This document shows, piece by piece, positions 1 to 9,259 of a stretch of DNA of 64,000 bases; within the stretch, counting starts at the first letter, position 1, and every line of letters begins with the position of its first letter. The position numbers and the translations under genes are program-made. Under the pieces are notes generated by a model. The model did not search any database, was not told the DNA's origin, and saw only the letters and a program-made list of their open reading frames with translations. Source of the stretch: Bradyrhizobium sp. SK17 (GTDB lineage: Bacteria > Pseudomonadota > Alphaproteobacteria > Rhizobiales > Xanthobacteraceae). The stretch lies in the NCBI RefSeq assembly GCF_002831585.1, contig NZ_CP025113.1, forward strand, positions 7,765,001 through 7,829,000, read 5' to 3'.

Positions 1-3
1 TTT

Positions 4-2075
4 TTACTTGGCCGCCACGGTGTTGAACGCGACTATTGCGCTCCATTGTGGCGGCGTTTGCGATTGATAAATGTCCTCGAGAATGGACCATGCGTTGTTC
101 GATGGCGCCTGGCCGGAGAACTGAAAACACGACGGAAATTCAGCAGTGAAGCCGTTTCCGCTCAGACCTACAAAACTGTTATAATTGGAAGTGAGCGCTC
201 CATTTAGGGACGGAGCTTGTTTCGAGGCCGCTCGCAACAGATCAACCTGCGACTTCCCTCCACCAGTATAATCGGGAGAGTACCCCCCTCGTAGCCGCAC
301 ATGTTCTGAACGCCAAATTTGATCGCCCAGGCCTTCCAGTTCGCGTAGAACTGACCGCTCTTCAGGAGCGTGTAAGCACCGGAACCGCTATTGGCTGTGC
401 TCGCGTACGCAGCTGCAATTGAAGCTTGCAGAGCCGGCGATGCTACTGCGTAGGCAGCCGCATCTGCGATCTCTTGCGCTGTCCCGTACTCCGACGGCGA
501 AAAGTATTGTGCGCAACAGATATGCGTCACCCAATTCGCGGCCGGCGTCTTCGTAAAGGGCAGTTGAGGTGGCACAGCTTGAGCTACATATTTTGTTGAA
601 GCCAATCGTGGATCGCTCGCGGTCGTCCCCGAAGCACTTACGCCCGAAGCGGTTTGAACGCCACAAAGAACCTGATACTTGGCCCTGTTACCGGCGTAGA
701 CGCTGCTAATCGTCTGACCGAGTACGGACATCACCTTACCATACCAATTGTGGTAATCAGCACCCCAGCCATAAGCCACGGCCTTGGCTTGCGCGTAGGT
801 AGTCTGGAAGAAGCCGCCGGCCGTGTTCCAGAGTTCGTTCGGCCCCTCGAAACGGGGCACCATCCAGGACGGCGCGTTGTCGCGACAGTATGCAGCAAGG
901 CTGGACATGTAGTCAGTAGCCGGGTCAATCGCGAGAGGTGGCGTCACGAAGTGCGGATGCGCTCCAATCTCGGCACAAAGGCGTACCATCAGTTCAGGCG
1001 GACAACCGTTGGCGAGACCAACACTGCCCATCGCAGCATCGCCTCCCTGCTTAATCCATGCATTCAGGGTTGCGTCGTAAACGAGTGTGGCGATGCTCTG
1101 CCACGTGGCTCCCACCGGATACGAATTGCTCCCTGCCGAGAGCGGGTTGGAGTAGGAATTCAGGATAGGGATCGCTCCCGTTCCACTGACGTTCAACGTG
1201 GATGCTGCGGTGCTGCTGGCGTTGAACCTGACGATGATTGTCGCCTTGTCTACGAGTTTGAAACCCGGAAGTTGCGCCGAATAGGCGGTACCGACATTGG
1301 TCGTCAGTCCCGCGTAAAGGGTACCCCTGAATTCAGACCCCGAATAGAACACATACGTGACCGGCTTCCTCGTCGCCCATGTTGTGACATTCGTGGTATT
1401 GCCATTTTGCCAGTTGAGGAAACGAACGACTCCAAAGTTGGCCTCCACAAGCCTTTGCTTGAACTTGGTGCCAAAGACCAGCCCGGCGGTTAGGGCGGCC
1501 TCGTCGCTAGCGTGGAATACCTGCAGGTTTGTGATGCGCGGGCTTCCGATGGCGCTGATTCCAACAGCGAAGCGAGAGTCGCTCGTTGAGAATACGTACC
1601 GTCCAGCGCCGCCAGTGCTAGTCTTGCTTCCGCTGACCGGCGTGTTGCTCATTCCACAAAAGATTGTCCCGTTCCCGCTCCACGTAATAACGTAGTTGCC
1701 CGGACGCGCCACCTGCGAAGGTACAAAGAAAACCGTGTAAACTCCACCATGTGAGATGGAGATTGGATAGCCATCACTGTCCAATGTGGACGGATCTGGC
1801 GGACCGCTGTTGTCGATAAGGCTCCAAGACTGCGCGGTCTTCAAGCAATTCAAGAACGGATAGTCTCCGCCGATTTGCAGGAAATTCAGGTTCACCTGCG
1901 ATCGGCCGCTATTGAACTTGGGCGCCACGAAGCTGCCGAGCGCCGACGGAGCCGCTGCGGCAGCGACCGCTGCCCGGGGCGGAGGAGCCGCGGCCCAGCT
2001 TGTCGTCGGCAGCATGGTAGACAGAGTTGCCGTGCTAACGCCTTGCAGGAAAGTTCTACGATCGATTGAAGTCAT
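4..2075 (-). pseudogene. Tat-exported glycoside-hydrolase-like protein, frameshifted
   Basis: Two minus-strand frames make one protein: 204-2075 carries the N-terminal 598 or so residues and 4-300 carries the last 92. The switch lies in a run of six C at 285-290 (six G on the coding strand). Removing one base restores a protein of about 690 aa. The start has a Tat signal (DRRTFLQG at residues 5-12, then a hydrophobic stretch ending AAA). Two glutamate motifs, GPNELWN (E414) and YEGG (E596), are placed like the acid/base and nucleophile of clan-A glycoside hydrolases; that assignment is by motif only. The frameshift falls directly after YEGG. Its neighbour is gspG, so it is a plausible cargo of the type II secretion system. 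Confidence in a secreted enzyme is moderate; the substrate is unknown. The frameshift may be real or a homopolymer error. Confidence 0.7.
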
Positions 2076-2157
2076 GTGATCAAGCCTTGGCTGCGATTGC
2101 TAACCTTCATAGACGCTGCGCCACGATCAGTCGTGACGCGACCAGCACGAATTTCCG

Positions 2158-2703
2158 CTAGCTTCCCCTTGAGACGTTGCCGCCGCCCGTCGACGCCGAA
2201 GCGGCCTTCCCGCTCGCCCCGAGCGAGTACACCTCGTATTCGCCGCTCGCCGTCGGATAGACGTATTGGTAAGGCCGCCCCCACGGATCCAGCAGGTTCT
2301 TTGCCTTCTTCAGGTAGGGACCATTCCACCGCGGCGCGTCGGAGGGCGCCTCGACCAGCGCCTTCAAGCCGGCGCTCGCGCTCGGATAGGCGCCGTTTTC
2401 CATGTAGTACATCTCGAGCGCGGTATTGATGTTCTCGATCTGCAGCTGCACCGACTGAACCTTGGCCTTGCCGAAATATCCCATCAGCTGCGGCGTCGCG
2501 ACGGCCGTCAGAATTGCGATGATCCCCATCACGACGAGCAGCTCGAGCAGGGTGTATCCTGCGTCGGCGCGTCTTGCGATACGCGTTGCTGTCGCACGAT
2601 CCGACGATAGTCTTCGCTTCCATGTTGATACCGACACGACCCCGTCTCCAGAATTCATCTTCGTGAATTTCTGCGGACGATCGTGGCGGCGAGTTCTCTC
2701 CAA
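2158..2703 (-). CDS. gspG: type II secretion major pseudopilin GspG
   Basis: This is the major pseudopilin that forms the T2SS pseudopilus in the periplasm. The prepilin signature GYTLLELLVVMGIIAIL is present, with Gly before the cleavage site, Glu at +5 of the mature protein and a hydrophobic helix. The C-terminal part has the GspG features PYLKKAKNLLDPWGRPYQY and YEVYSLG. The ATG at 2703 leaves a leader of about 48 residues. A GTG at 2637 preceded by GGAG gives a leader of normal length and is a good alternative start. The gene stands about 6 kb away from the main gsp run and next to a Tat-exported protein, which is unusual because gspG usually follows gspF. Confidence 0.9.
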   Translation of the reverse strand: MERTRRHDRPQKFTKMNSGDGVVSVSTWKRRLSSDRATATRIARRADAGYTLLELLVVMGIIAILTAVATPQLMGYFGKAKVQSVQLQIENINTALEMYYMENGAYPSASAGLKALVEAPSDAPRWNGPYLKKAKNLLDPWGRPYQYVYPTASGEYEVYSLGASGKAASASTGGGNVSRGS

Positions 2704-2982
2704 AGAGTTGATTTGATGGAACCGCTGCGAAAGCAGTCAATTTCAAGTAACTGAATTGGTAAAAATGGCGCATCGGCTACGAAAAGATGAGTTGTTCTCG
2801 GCATTTATTGTAACATGAAGGCCTCGTTTGGTTTTGATTAATATTGCCGGAGCGCTATGCTGGATCATTAATTCCAAACTTGGCCCCGTATTTTTCGGGG
2901 GTATCCGCAGCCGCTAGGGCAGGACCAAATTGGTTATCGACCTGCCTACGTCCACTAGATTTGGACCGGGTTTGATCTAGCC

Positions 2983-5900
2983 ATGATCTCGATCTCGGAG
3001 CCGTTTATCCGCAGGCCGGTGGGCACCACCTTGCTTGCGATCGGGCTGTTCCTGGTCGGCACCGTGGCCTACGGATTCCTTCCGGTGTCGTCGGTCCCCA
3101 ATGTCGACTTCCCGATGATCCGGGTGTCGGCATCGCGGCCCGGCGCCGATCCTTCCGTGATGGCCGCCACCGTTGCAGCGCCGCTTGAGCGCAAGCTCGG
3201 CACCATCTCGGGCGTCGACCAGATCACCTCGACGAGCTCGCTCGGCTCGACCAGCATCCAGGTGCAGTTCGCGATCGGCCGCGACATCGACCGCGCCGCG
3301 CGCGACGTGCAGGCCGCGATCAACGCCTCGCTCGCCGACCTGCCGAGCGACCTGCCGTCGCTGCCCAAGTTCCGCAAGTCCAATCCGGCCGCGGCGCCGG
3401 TGTTCGTGCTGGCGCTGACCTCGAAGACGATCTCGACCAGCGCGATGTACGATGTCGCCGACACCGTGCTGGCGCAGCGCATCTCGCAGGTGCCGGGGGT
3501 CGGCGAGGTCACGGTCAGCGGCGCCGACCAGCCGGCGGTGCGGATCGCGCTCAATCCGGTGTCGCTGGCCAATGCCGGGATCGCGACCGACGACGTCCGC
3601 ACTGCGATCATCAACGCCAATCCGCTCGGCCCGGTCGGCATCTTCAACGGCGACCGGCAGAGCGAGACGCTCTCGATCAACAAGCAGATGCGCACCGCGG
3701 CCGAGTTCCGCGACATCGTCATCAAGAGCTCGAACGGCAATTTCGTGCGGCTGTCCGACGTCGCCGAAGTCGAGGATTCCGTGCGCAATTCGCGCTCGAT
3801 CGCCTGGTTCAACAAGCAGCCGGCGGTGCTGATCCAGATCACCAAGCAGGGCGACGCCAACGTCATCGACACCGTCGACGGAGTTCGCAAACTGTTGCCG
3901 GAACTGAAGAAGTGGATCCCGGCCGGCGTCGAGATCTCGACCCTGGTCGACCGCACCGGAACCATCCGCGCCAGCGTCGAGGACATGCAGTTCACGCTGC
4001 TGGCGACCGCCGTGCTGGTCATGGTCGTGGTGTTCGTGTTCCTGCGCCGGATCGTGCCGACGATCGCCGCCGGCGTCTCGGTGCCGCTGGCGCTGGCCGG
4101 CACCTGCGCCGGGATGTGGCTCGCCGGCTTCTCGATCGACAATCTGTCGCTGATGGCGCTCGCGATCTCGGTCGGCTTCGTGGTCGACGACGCCATCGTC
4201 ATGATCGAGAACATGTACCGCAACCTCGAGCAGGGCATGGCGCCATATCCGGCCGCGGTCGAGGGCGCCAAGCACATCGGCTTCACGGTGCTGTCGATCT
4301 CGCTGTCGCTGATCGCAGCCTTCACGCCGCTGATCTTCATGGACGGGATCGTCGGCCGGCTGCTGCGCGAGTTCTCGTTGACGCTGGTGTTCGCGATCGC
4401 GGTCTCGACCGTGGTGTCGCTGACGATCACGCCGATGATCTGTGCGCACTACATCAAGGAGACGACCTCCGATCACGCCACCTGGTACGACCGCGCCATC
4501 GAGGGCACGCTGTCGCGGGTGGTGGCGTTCTATGCCGCGACGCTGCGGATCGTGCTCGGCTATCCCGTCCTGACGCTGATCGTGTTCTTCGCGACCGTCA
4601 CGCTGACGGTCGTGCTCTATGTCAAGACGCCGAAGGGCTATTTCCCGACCGACGACAGCGGCCTGATCGTCGGCGCAACCGTGGCATCAGCCGACACATC
4701 GTTCGAGGCGATGGTCGCCCTCCAGCAACAAGTTGCGGGCATCGTGGGAGCTGATCCGGCGGTTTCCGACGTTGGTTCGATTCTTGGCAGCATGACGGTC
4801 AACCGCGGGTTGATGTTCGTAAGCCTGAAGCCGTCGTCCGAGCGGGATGGGTTGTCAACTACGTCGGTTATTGATCGCCTGCGCAATCGTCTGAGTACGG
4901 TTGCCGGCGTAAGATTCTACATGGTCGCAGCCCAGGATATCCGCGCCGGCGGCCGACAAAGCAACTCCGACTATCAGTACACGCTGCAGAGCACCGATCT
5001 CGAGCTGTTGCAAAAATGGGCGCCGATCGTGGCCAAGCGCATGGAGACGGTGGAGGGCATCACCGATATTTCCTCCGACCGCGATCATGGCGGGTTGCAG
5101 CTCAATCTCGTGATCGACCGCAAGATCGCCTCCAGCCTCGGTGTCCGTGTGCAGGACATCGATAACGCGCTCAACAACGCCTTCGCGCAACGGCAGATCT
5201 CGATCGTCTACACCCAGCGCAACCAGTACATGGTGGTGCTCGAGACCGATCCTAAATTCCAGAACGACCCATCGAACCTGGCGCATGTCTACGTAGCGGG
5301 ATCCAATGATGCCCAAGTTCCTCTCTCCGCCGTGGCGCATTACGAACGCAGCCTGCTGTCGCTTCAGGTGACTCATACGCAGTCGATGCCGTCGACCACC
5401 GTCTCGTTCAATCTGCTGCCAGACATCCCGCTCGAGGTCGCAACCACGAACGTCCAGCAGGCGGTCAACGAGTTGCACATGCCCGAAGGCATTCGCGGCA
5501 GCTTCGACGGCAATGCCGGCGATTTCAACAAGACCAGCGGCCGGCAGCCGCTCCTGATCCTCGGCGCGCTGGTCGCGATGTATATCGTGCTCGGCGTGCT
5601 CTATGAGAGCCTGGCGCATCCGATCACGATCATCTCGACGCTGCCGTCGGCCGGCCTCGGCGCCTTGCTCGCGCTCCAGATCACCAACACGCCGCTGACG
5701 GTGATCGCCTTTGTCGGCATCATCCTGTTGATCGGCATCGTCAAGAAGAACGGCATCATGATGGTCGACTTCGCGCTCGAGGCCGAGCGGCATCAGGGCC
5801 TGGCGTCGTGCGATGCGATCTTCGAGGCCTGCCGGGCGCGCTTCCGTCCGATCCTGATGACGACGATGGCGGCCCTGTTCGCCGGCATCCCGCTGGTCAT

Positions 5901-6078
5901 TGCCACCGGCCCCGGCACCGAGCTGCGCCGGCCGCTCGGCATCACCATCATCGGCGGCCTGTTCGTGTCGCAGATCCTCACCCTCTACACCACGCCGGTG
6001 ATCTATCTCCTGATCGACCGGCTCCGGAAAGCAAGGCTTCGTCCTGGCCGTGGTGCCGCAACCCAAGAGTTAATTTAA
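2983..6078 (+). CDS. RND-family multidrug efflux permease
   Basis: This is an inner-membrane proton/drug antiporter of the AcrB/MdtC group, 1031 aa, the usual length for the family. It starts with the typical FIRRPVGTTLLAIGL helix. The paired proton-relay aspartates of transmembrane helix 4 are at residues 402-403 (VVDDAIVMIEN), and the C-terminal half repeats the large periplasmic loop and helices (GIVKKNGIMMVDFAL). No membrane-fusion protein or outer-membrane channel gene is beside it, so it is an orphan RND unit here. Its codons change sharply between about 4670 and 4915, where A/T-ending codons cluster, unlike the rest of the gene. The last 15 residues (after the final helix, LRKARLRPGRGAATQELI) run into a palindrome. 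The substrate cannot be told from sequence. Confidence 0.93.
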   Translation: MISISEPFIRRPVGTTLLAIGLFLVGTVAYGFLPVSSVPNVDFPMIRVSASRPGADPSVMAATVAAPLERKLGTISGVDQITSTSSLGSTSIQVQFAIGRDIDRAARDVQAAINASLADLPSDLPSLPKFRKSNPAAAPVFVLALTSKTISTSAMYDVADTVLAQRISQVPGVGEVTVSGADQPAVRIALNPVSLANAGIATDDVRTAIINANPLGPVGIFNGDRQSETLSINKQMRTAAEFRDIVIKSSNGNFVRLSDVAEVEDSVRNSRSIAWFNKQPAVLIQITKQGDANVIDTVDGVRKLLPELKKWIPAGVEISTLVDRTGTIRASVEDMQFTLLATAVLVMVVVFVFLRRIVPTIAAGVSVPLALAGTCAGMWLAGFSIDNLSLMALAISVGFVVDDAIVMIENMYRNLEQGMAPYPAAVEGAKHIGFTVLSISLSLIAAFTPLIFMDGIVGRLLREFSLTLVFAIAVSTVVSLTITPMICAHYIKETTSDHATWYDRAIEGTLSRVVAFYAATLRIVLGYPVLTLIVFFATVTLTVVLYVKTPKGYFPTDDSGLIVGATVASADTSFEAMVALQQQVAGIVGADPAVSDVGSILGSMTVNRGLMFVSLKPSSERDGLSTTSVIDRLRNRLSTVAGVRFYMVAAQDIRAGGRQSNSDYQYTLQSTDLELLQKWAPIVAKRMETVEGITDISSDRDHGGLQLNLVIDRKIASSLGVRVQDIDNALNNAFAQRQISIVYTQRNQYMVVLETDPKFQNDPSNLAHVYVAGSNDAQVPLSAVAHYERSLLSLQVTHTQSMPSTTVSFNLLPDIPLEVATTNVQQAVNELHMPEGIRGSFDGNAGDFNKTSGRQPLLILGALVAMYIVLGVLYESLAHPITIISTLPSAGLGALLALQITNTPLTVIAFVGIILLIGIVKKNGIMMVDFALEAERHQGLASCDAIFEACRARFRPILMTTMAALFAGIPLVIATGPGTELRRPLGITIIGGLFVSQILTLYTTPVIYLLIDRLRKARLRPGRGAATQELI
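4670..4915 (+). other. codon-usage patch inside the RND gene
   Basis: Within the RND gene, codons such as GGA, GCT, GAT, GTT, ATT, CTT, ACT, AGT, GTA and AGA cluster here. Codons on both sides end almost only in C or G. The reading frame is intact. This looks like a recombined segment from a divergent homologue, or a site of amelioration. Confidence 0.5.
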
Positions 6079-6082
6079 CTCT
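6066..6082. promoter_or_regulatory. 17-bp palindrome at the RND stop codon
   Basis: The sequence AGAGTTAATTTAACTCT is a perfect inverted repeat with 8-bp arms around one central T. It covers the RND stop codon (TAA at 6076-6078) and lies upstream of the glycosyltransferase. There is no T-run, so it is not a classical terminator. A dimeric regulator site for the downstream gene is possible but unproven. Confidence 0.35.
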
Positions 6083-6153
6083 CGGTGAGGCCGCATGATT
6101 GACGACGGTCCGAAAATAGCCGAATAGGCCGTGAAGTATTTTCGACCAATGCG

Positions 6154-7164
6154 TTGGATCTGACCTTACTTTTGACCGCGGCGGGAGCCGTTGCATTGCT
6201 TGTAGCCATCGTCAACTACCGCGTCGCAGATCTGGTCATCGACTGCCTCCGCTCGGTCGCGCGCGAGATTTCGAGCGTTCCGGGAACGCAAGTCGTCGTT
6301 TGTGAGAACGGTACAGGGGACGATTCCGCCACACGAATTCAGCAGGCCATTACCGACAATGGCTGGGGTGACTGGTGCAGCCTGATCCCCCTTGCGGTGA
6401 ATCTCGGATTTACAGGCGGCAACAACGTGATCATCAAACCGGCGATGAGCCGGTCCGATCCCCCGGAATACGTCCTGCTATTGAACCCGGATACCATCGT
6501 GCGACCGAACGCCTTCAAGGCACTGGTCGACTTCATGGACCGGAACCCGAAGGTCGGTATCGCCGGAAGCAGGCTGGAAGATCCGGACGGCACTCCTCAA
6601 CGCTCCGCATTTCGGTTTCACTCGCCGTTTGGCGAGTTCGAGGCGAACCTGAAGCTTGGTCTGGTGAGCCGCCTCCTCGCTCGCTGGGTGGTGGCCCCGC
6701 CGGTACGCGACGACACATTCGAGACCGATTGGGTCTCCGGCGCGAGCATGATCATCCGGCGTCAGGTGATCGAGACGACCGGCTTGCTGGACGAAGGTTA
6801 CTTCACCTATTTCGACGACATCGACTATTGCTTCAACGCGCGGCGAAAGGGATGGCCGACCTGGTACGTCCCGGCGAGCCGCGTGGTTCACCTCGTTGGC
6901 CAATCGACCGGTGTCAACGCACATGCCAAGCGGATTCCACCCTACCTGCTGGAAGCGAGGCGCCGCTATTTCCTGAAGAACCACGGCCCCCTCTACGCCG
7001 CCCTGGCGGACATTGGCATGATAGCAGGTCTGTCCTTGTGGCGCCTGCGCGTGCTGCTGACGGGCCGAGAAGACAAATCGCCTCCACACCTCCTCGCGGA
7101 CTCGCTTCGTCATAGCGTTTTCTCGAAAGGATTCATGGTCTCGGACGTCAAGCTTCGCCCGTGA
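6154..7164 (+). CDS. GT2 family glycosyltransferase (rhamnosyltransferase-like)
   Basis: This is a GT-A fold glycosyltransferase of family 2, cytoplasmic or membrane-associated, probably acting on a polysaccharide or lipid-linked sugar. It shows VAIVNYR at the N-terminus, NLGFTGGNNV, the DXD-type LLNPDT motif, the WVSGASMIIRR acceptor-loop motif and DEGYFTYFDDIDYCFNARRKG. These are typical of dTDP-rhamnosyl transferases such as the WcaA/RfbF group. No ATG or GTG lies between the upstream stop (6100) and the conserved region. The only candidates are TTG codons at 6154, 6172 and 6196, so the 5' end may be lost or rearranged. The RND gene ends 75 bp upstream. No polysaccharide genes are directly next to it. 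Confidence 0.85.
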   Translation: MDLTLLLTAAGAVALLVAIVNYRVADLVIDCLRSVAREISSVPGTQVVVCENGTGDDSATRIQQAITDNGWGDWCSLIPLAVNLGFTGGNNVIIKPAMSRSDPPEYVLLLNPDTIVRPNAFKALVDFMDRNPKVGIAGSRLEDPDGTPQRSAFRFHSPFGEFEANLKLGLVSRLLARWVVAPPVRDDTFETDWVSGASMIIRRQVIETTGLLDEGYFTYFDDIDYCFNARRKGWPTWYVPASRVVHLVGQSTGVNAHAKRIPPYLLEARRRYFLKNHGPLYAALADIGMIAGLSLWRLRVLLTGREDKSPPHLLADSLRHSVFSKGFMVSDVKLRP

Positions 7165-7324
7165 TCCAGGCGCCCCACCCAGGCCGGCGCAGTCTTCGAC
7201 CTTAACCATACAAGGCAGCATCAAGCTTAACGTCAAGGTTCGCTTGTCGACTTCAGGAAAGCAATTACCCTGACCATCGATCTCTCACGCCCACATTATT
7301 GCCGGAGCCGGGAGGATCAGACGG

Positions 7325-7567
7325 ATGCCGTCGCGACAATTCATTCAAACGATATTGCACTCAATCCCCGACTTAATTCATTTCATGTGGAGACCGGGCG
7401 TGAACCAGAAGCGCACGAACAAGTCGAAAGCGCAGATCGCCGTCAAGACCGAGAAATCGCTCAACCTTCGCTACGCGGAGGTGATGAAGCTGCGTCGGGC
7501 GATCTTGCGAACTCAGGCGGAAATCGATGCAGCATCGAGCGACAATCGCCCGGCCGTGCTGAAATGA
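7325..7567 (+). CDS. small helical protein, NLRYAEVMKLR motif
   Basis: An 80-residue protein of unknown function. The ATG follows GGGAGG with good spacing. The second half is basic and predicted helical (RYAEVMKLRRAILRTQAEIDAA). This segment resembles two other tiny proteins in the window, at 25317-25520 and 29913-30071, in the pattern aromatic-x-EV-x-[KR]-LR. No signal peptide or membrane segment is visible in the C-terminal part. An internal ATG at 7385 is possible if the first 20 residues are not translated. Confidence 0.6.
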   Translation: MPSRQFIQTILHSIPDLIHFMWRPGVNQKRTNKSKAQIAVKTEKSLNLRYAEVMKLRRAILRTQAEIDAASSDNRPAVLK

Positions 7568-7586
7568 CGTCCGCGCATCAGCGGAT

Positions 7587-7886
7587 TCACCAGCATCGCC
7601 AAGTGGCGTAGTTGCGCCGTCCGGTCGATGTCTGCACCCTGCGTACGACCCGGCGGCATGATGCCCTGGCGGGCTCGGCCCACGGCCCGTACTCCGCGTA
7701 TTCGCCGTAGCCGAACGGAGGGTCGAAACTGTCGTCCAGCGGATAGCCGAAATATCCGCGTGCGGTGAAGAGACCCGGATACACGATCGGCGGGTAGGGT
7801 CTGGCGTATCCCCAATAGCCGGCCTCCGCGACCTCGGGCAGCAGCGTCAAGGCGGCCCCCAGCAGTCCAAGCATTGCCTTGCGCAC
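7587..7886 (-). CDS. small secreted Gly/Tyr/Pro-rich protein
   Basis: A 99-residue protein with a clear Sec signal peptide (MRKAMLGLLGAALTLLPEVAEA, cleavage after AEA). The mature part is rich in Gly, Tyr and Pro (YWGYARPYPPIVYPG) and ends with a basic Cys-containing tail. Similar short exported proteins are common in Bradyrhizobium but no function is known to me. It converges with the small gene at 7325-7567. Confidence 0.6.
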   Translation of the reverse strand: MRKAMLGLLGAALTLLPEVAEAGYWGYARPYPPIVYPGLFTARGYFGYPLDDSFDPPFGYGEYAEYGPWAEPARASCRRVVRRVQTSTGRRNYATWRCW

Positions 7887-8210
7887 GATACTCTCCCCGG
7901 CTGGTCCCTACGGCAGCCCGGCATCGTCGAAGATACCGGAACTCGAACACGACCCGGGGCAGGTCTCCCTTGCCTCTCGCACAATGATCAACGGTCGCGA
8001 TCCCTGCGCTAACCCTACGAGGAACTTGTTGGCTTCCGGCTAAGTCAACGCCCTGCAATCTATTGTATGTCTTGGGAGACTGTTTACCGAGTCTTGCCGG
8101 CATCAATGGTAATGAACGGCCTCGGCGTTGCCGTCAGCAGATCGTGCATTGCATCAGCAGAAAGCCGGCCGCAACATCGAGGCCGCCTCAACCCGGATCA
8201 GAAACTATCG
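7887..8210. other. intergenic, no gene seen
   Basis: This stretch separates two divergent small genes and presumably carries both promoters. I see no convincing ORF, RNA gene or strong repeat. Confidence 0.4.
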
Positions 8211-8633
8211 ATGATGGCACGTGACACGTCGAACATCGCAAGGCTGGCCGCCGCGTTCGCCTGGATTGTGATCGCGGTGATCGCGTTTGCCACGCTGACG
8301 AATATCGGTTTCGTCTATTCGCTCTATTACAAGCTCTCGCCGTGGCTGATGCATCCGGACGTCAAGACCTACGCGCATATCGAGCATGTGGTCGCGTTCG
8401 CCGTCCTCGGGGCTCTGTTCGCGCTGGCCTATCCCCGCAGGCCACTGCTGGTTTGCGCGATCGTGACAGGCGCCGCGGCAGTCCTGGAATTCATGCAGAC
8501 GCTGACACCCGATCGTCACGGCACACTGGTCGATGCGCTGGAGAAGATGGCCGGCGGACTCATGGGAATCGTGTTGATCAGATCGATTGTACTGGCCTGC
8601 GCCGCGGTGCGGTCCGGACGCTGCAACCAATAG
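8211..8633 (+). CDS. VanZ-family membrane protein
   Basis: A protein of about 140 aa with four hydrophobic segments. The HIEHVVAFAVLGALFALAYP and QTLTPDRHGTLVDALEKMAGG motifs match the VanZ-like family. In that family the conserved His and Asp-Asn/Glu region sits in helix 2 and before the last helix. The family's role is poorly known outside glycopeptide resistance. The start at 8211 (MMARDTS) is chosen because upstream codons in the frame look non-coding. It converges with the gsp operon, ending 5 bp before gspO stops. Confidence 0.75.
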   Translation: MMARDTSNIARLAAAFAWIVIAVIAFATLTNIGFVYSLYYKLSPWLMHPDVKTYAHIEHVVAFAVLGALFALAYPRRPLLVCAIVTGAAAVLEFMQTLTPDRHGTLVDALEKMAGGLMGIVLIRSIVLACAAVRSGRCNQ

Positions 8634-8638
8634 GATCA

Positions 8639-9259
8639 TCAGCCGACGGCAGTGACCCAGGTCCACCAGAGGCCGATCGCAAGATGCGGGCCGAACGAGA
8701 TCGCCTGCTTGCCGTGAAGTTCGTGCCCCTCGAGCTTCAGGATGATCAGGCTGGTAAAGGCCGACAGCACCGCGACGACAAGAAGTTGCGGAACACTCTC
8801 GATTCCGACCCAGAACACGCTTGCGCCGAGGAACTTGACGTCGCCGAGACCGAGACCGTCATGGCCGCGGAGCCTCCGATAGCCGGCTTGCAGCACGTAG
8901 ACGGTCAAAAGCACCAACGCAGCTCCAGCCCCGCGTTGCCAAAGCAGCTCGAGCGGCTCGATCGCGATGGTCTGAACGACACCCCCAGCGAGCAGCGCGA
9001 CGACCATGCTGTCCGGGATGATCCCGTAGCGCGCGTCGATCGCGCAGATGGCGGCAAGCAGGCTGACCAGATAGAGGCTCGCAACCAGGATCGCCGCGAC
9101 CGGGCCGCCTGCTGACCAGAGGCCAACGGCAATCCAGATACTGCCGGCAACGAGCCCCCAGGCGACGAGCGCATACTCGCGGTCTCCCGCCTTCCAGGTC
9201 AGGGCTGCTTCCAGGAAGCGCCCGGTACGGCCAGCGGTCTTCCGCAGCGCCTGGATCAT
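8639..9259 (-). CDS. gspO: prepilin peptidase-like protein (GspO type, catalytic half only)
   Basis: An inner-membrane aspartic peptidase that removes the leader from pseudopilins. The two catalytic aspartates are in CAIDARYGIIPDS and GLGLGDVKF, each near a membrane helix. At 206 aa it has only the type-IV prepilin peptidase domain. The Cys-rich N-methyltransferase domain of classical GspO/PilD is absent, as in TadV/CpaA-like enzymes. Its start overlaps the upstream gspC-like gene by 4 bp (ATGA), so it is the last gene of the gsp operon and should process GspG, H, I, J and K. Confidence 0.85.
   Translation of the reverse strand: MIQALRKTAGRTGRFLEAALTWKAGDREYALVAWGLVAGSIWIAVGLWSAGGPVAAILVASLYLVSLLAAICAIDARYGIIPDSMVVALLAGGVVQTIAIEPLELLWQRGAGAALVLLTVYVLQAGYRRLRGHDGLGLGDVKFLGASVFWVGIESVPQLLVVAVLSAFTSLIILKLEGHELHGKQAISFGPHLAIGLWWTWVTAVG

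Noticed and set aside
654..1493. 279-aa plus-strand frame
   Set aside because: Antisense to the Tat-exported protein and without recognisable domains.
3069..4430. 453-aa minus-strand frame
   Set aside because: Also antisense to the RND gene; Ser/Ala/Thr-rich with no family features.
2977..4476. 499-aa minus-strand frame rich in Arg, Asp and His
   Set aside because: It lies opposite the RND gene and has the composition expected for the antisense of GC-rich coding DNA.
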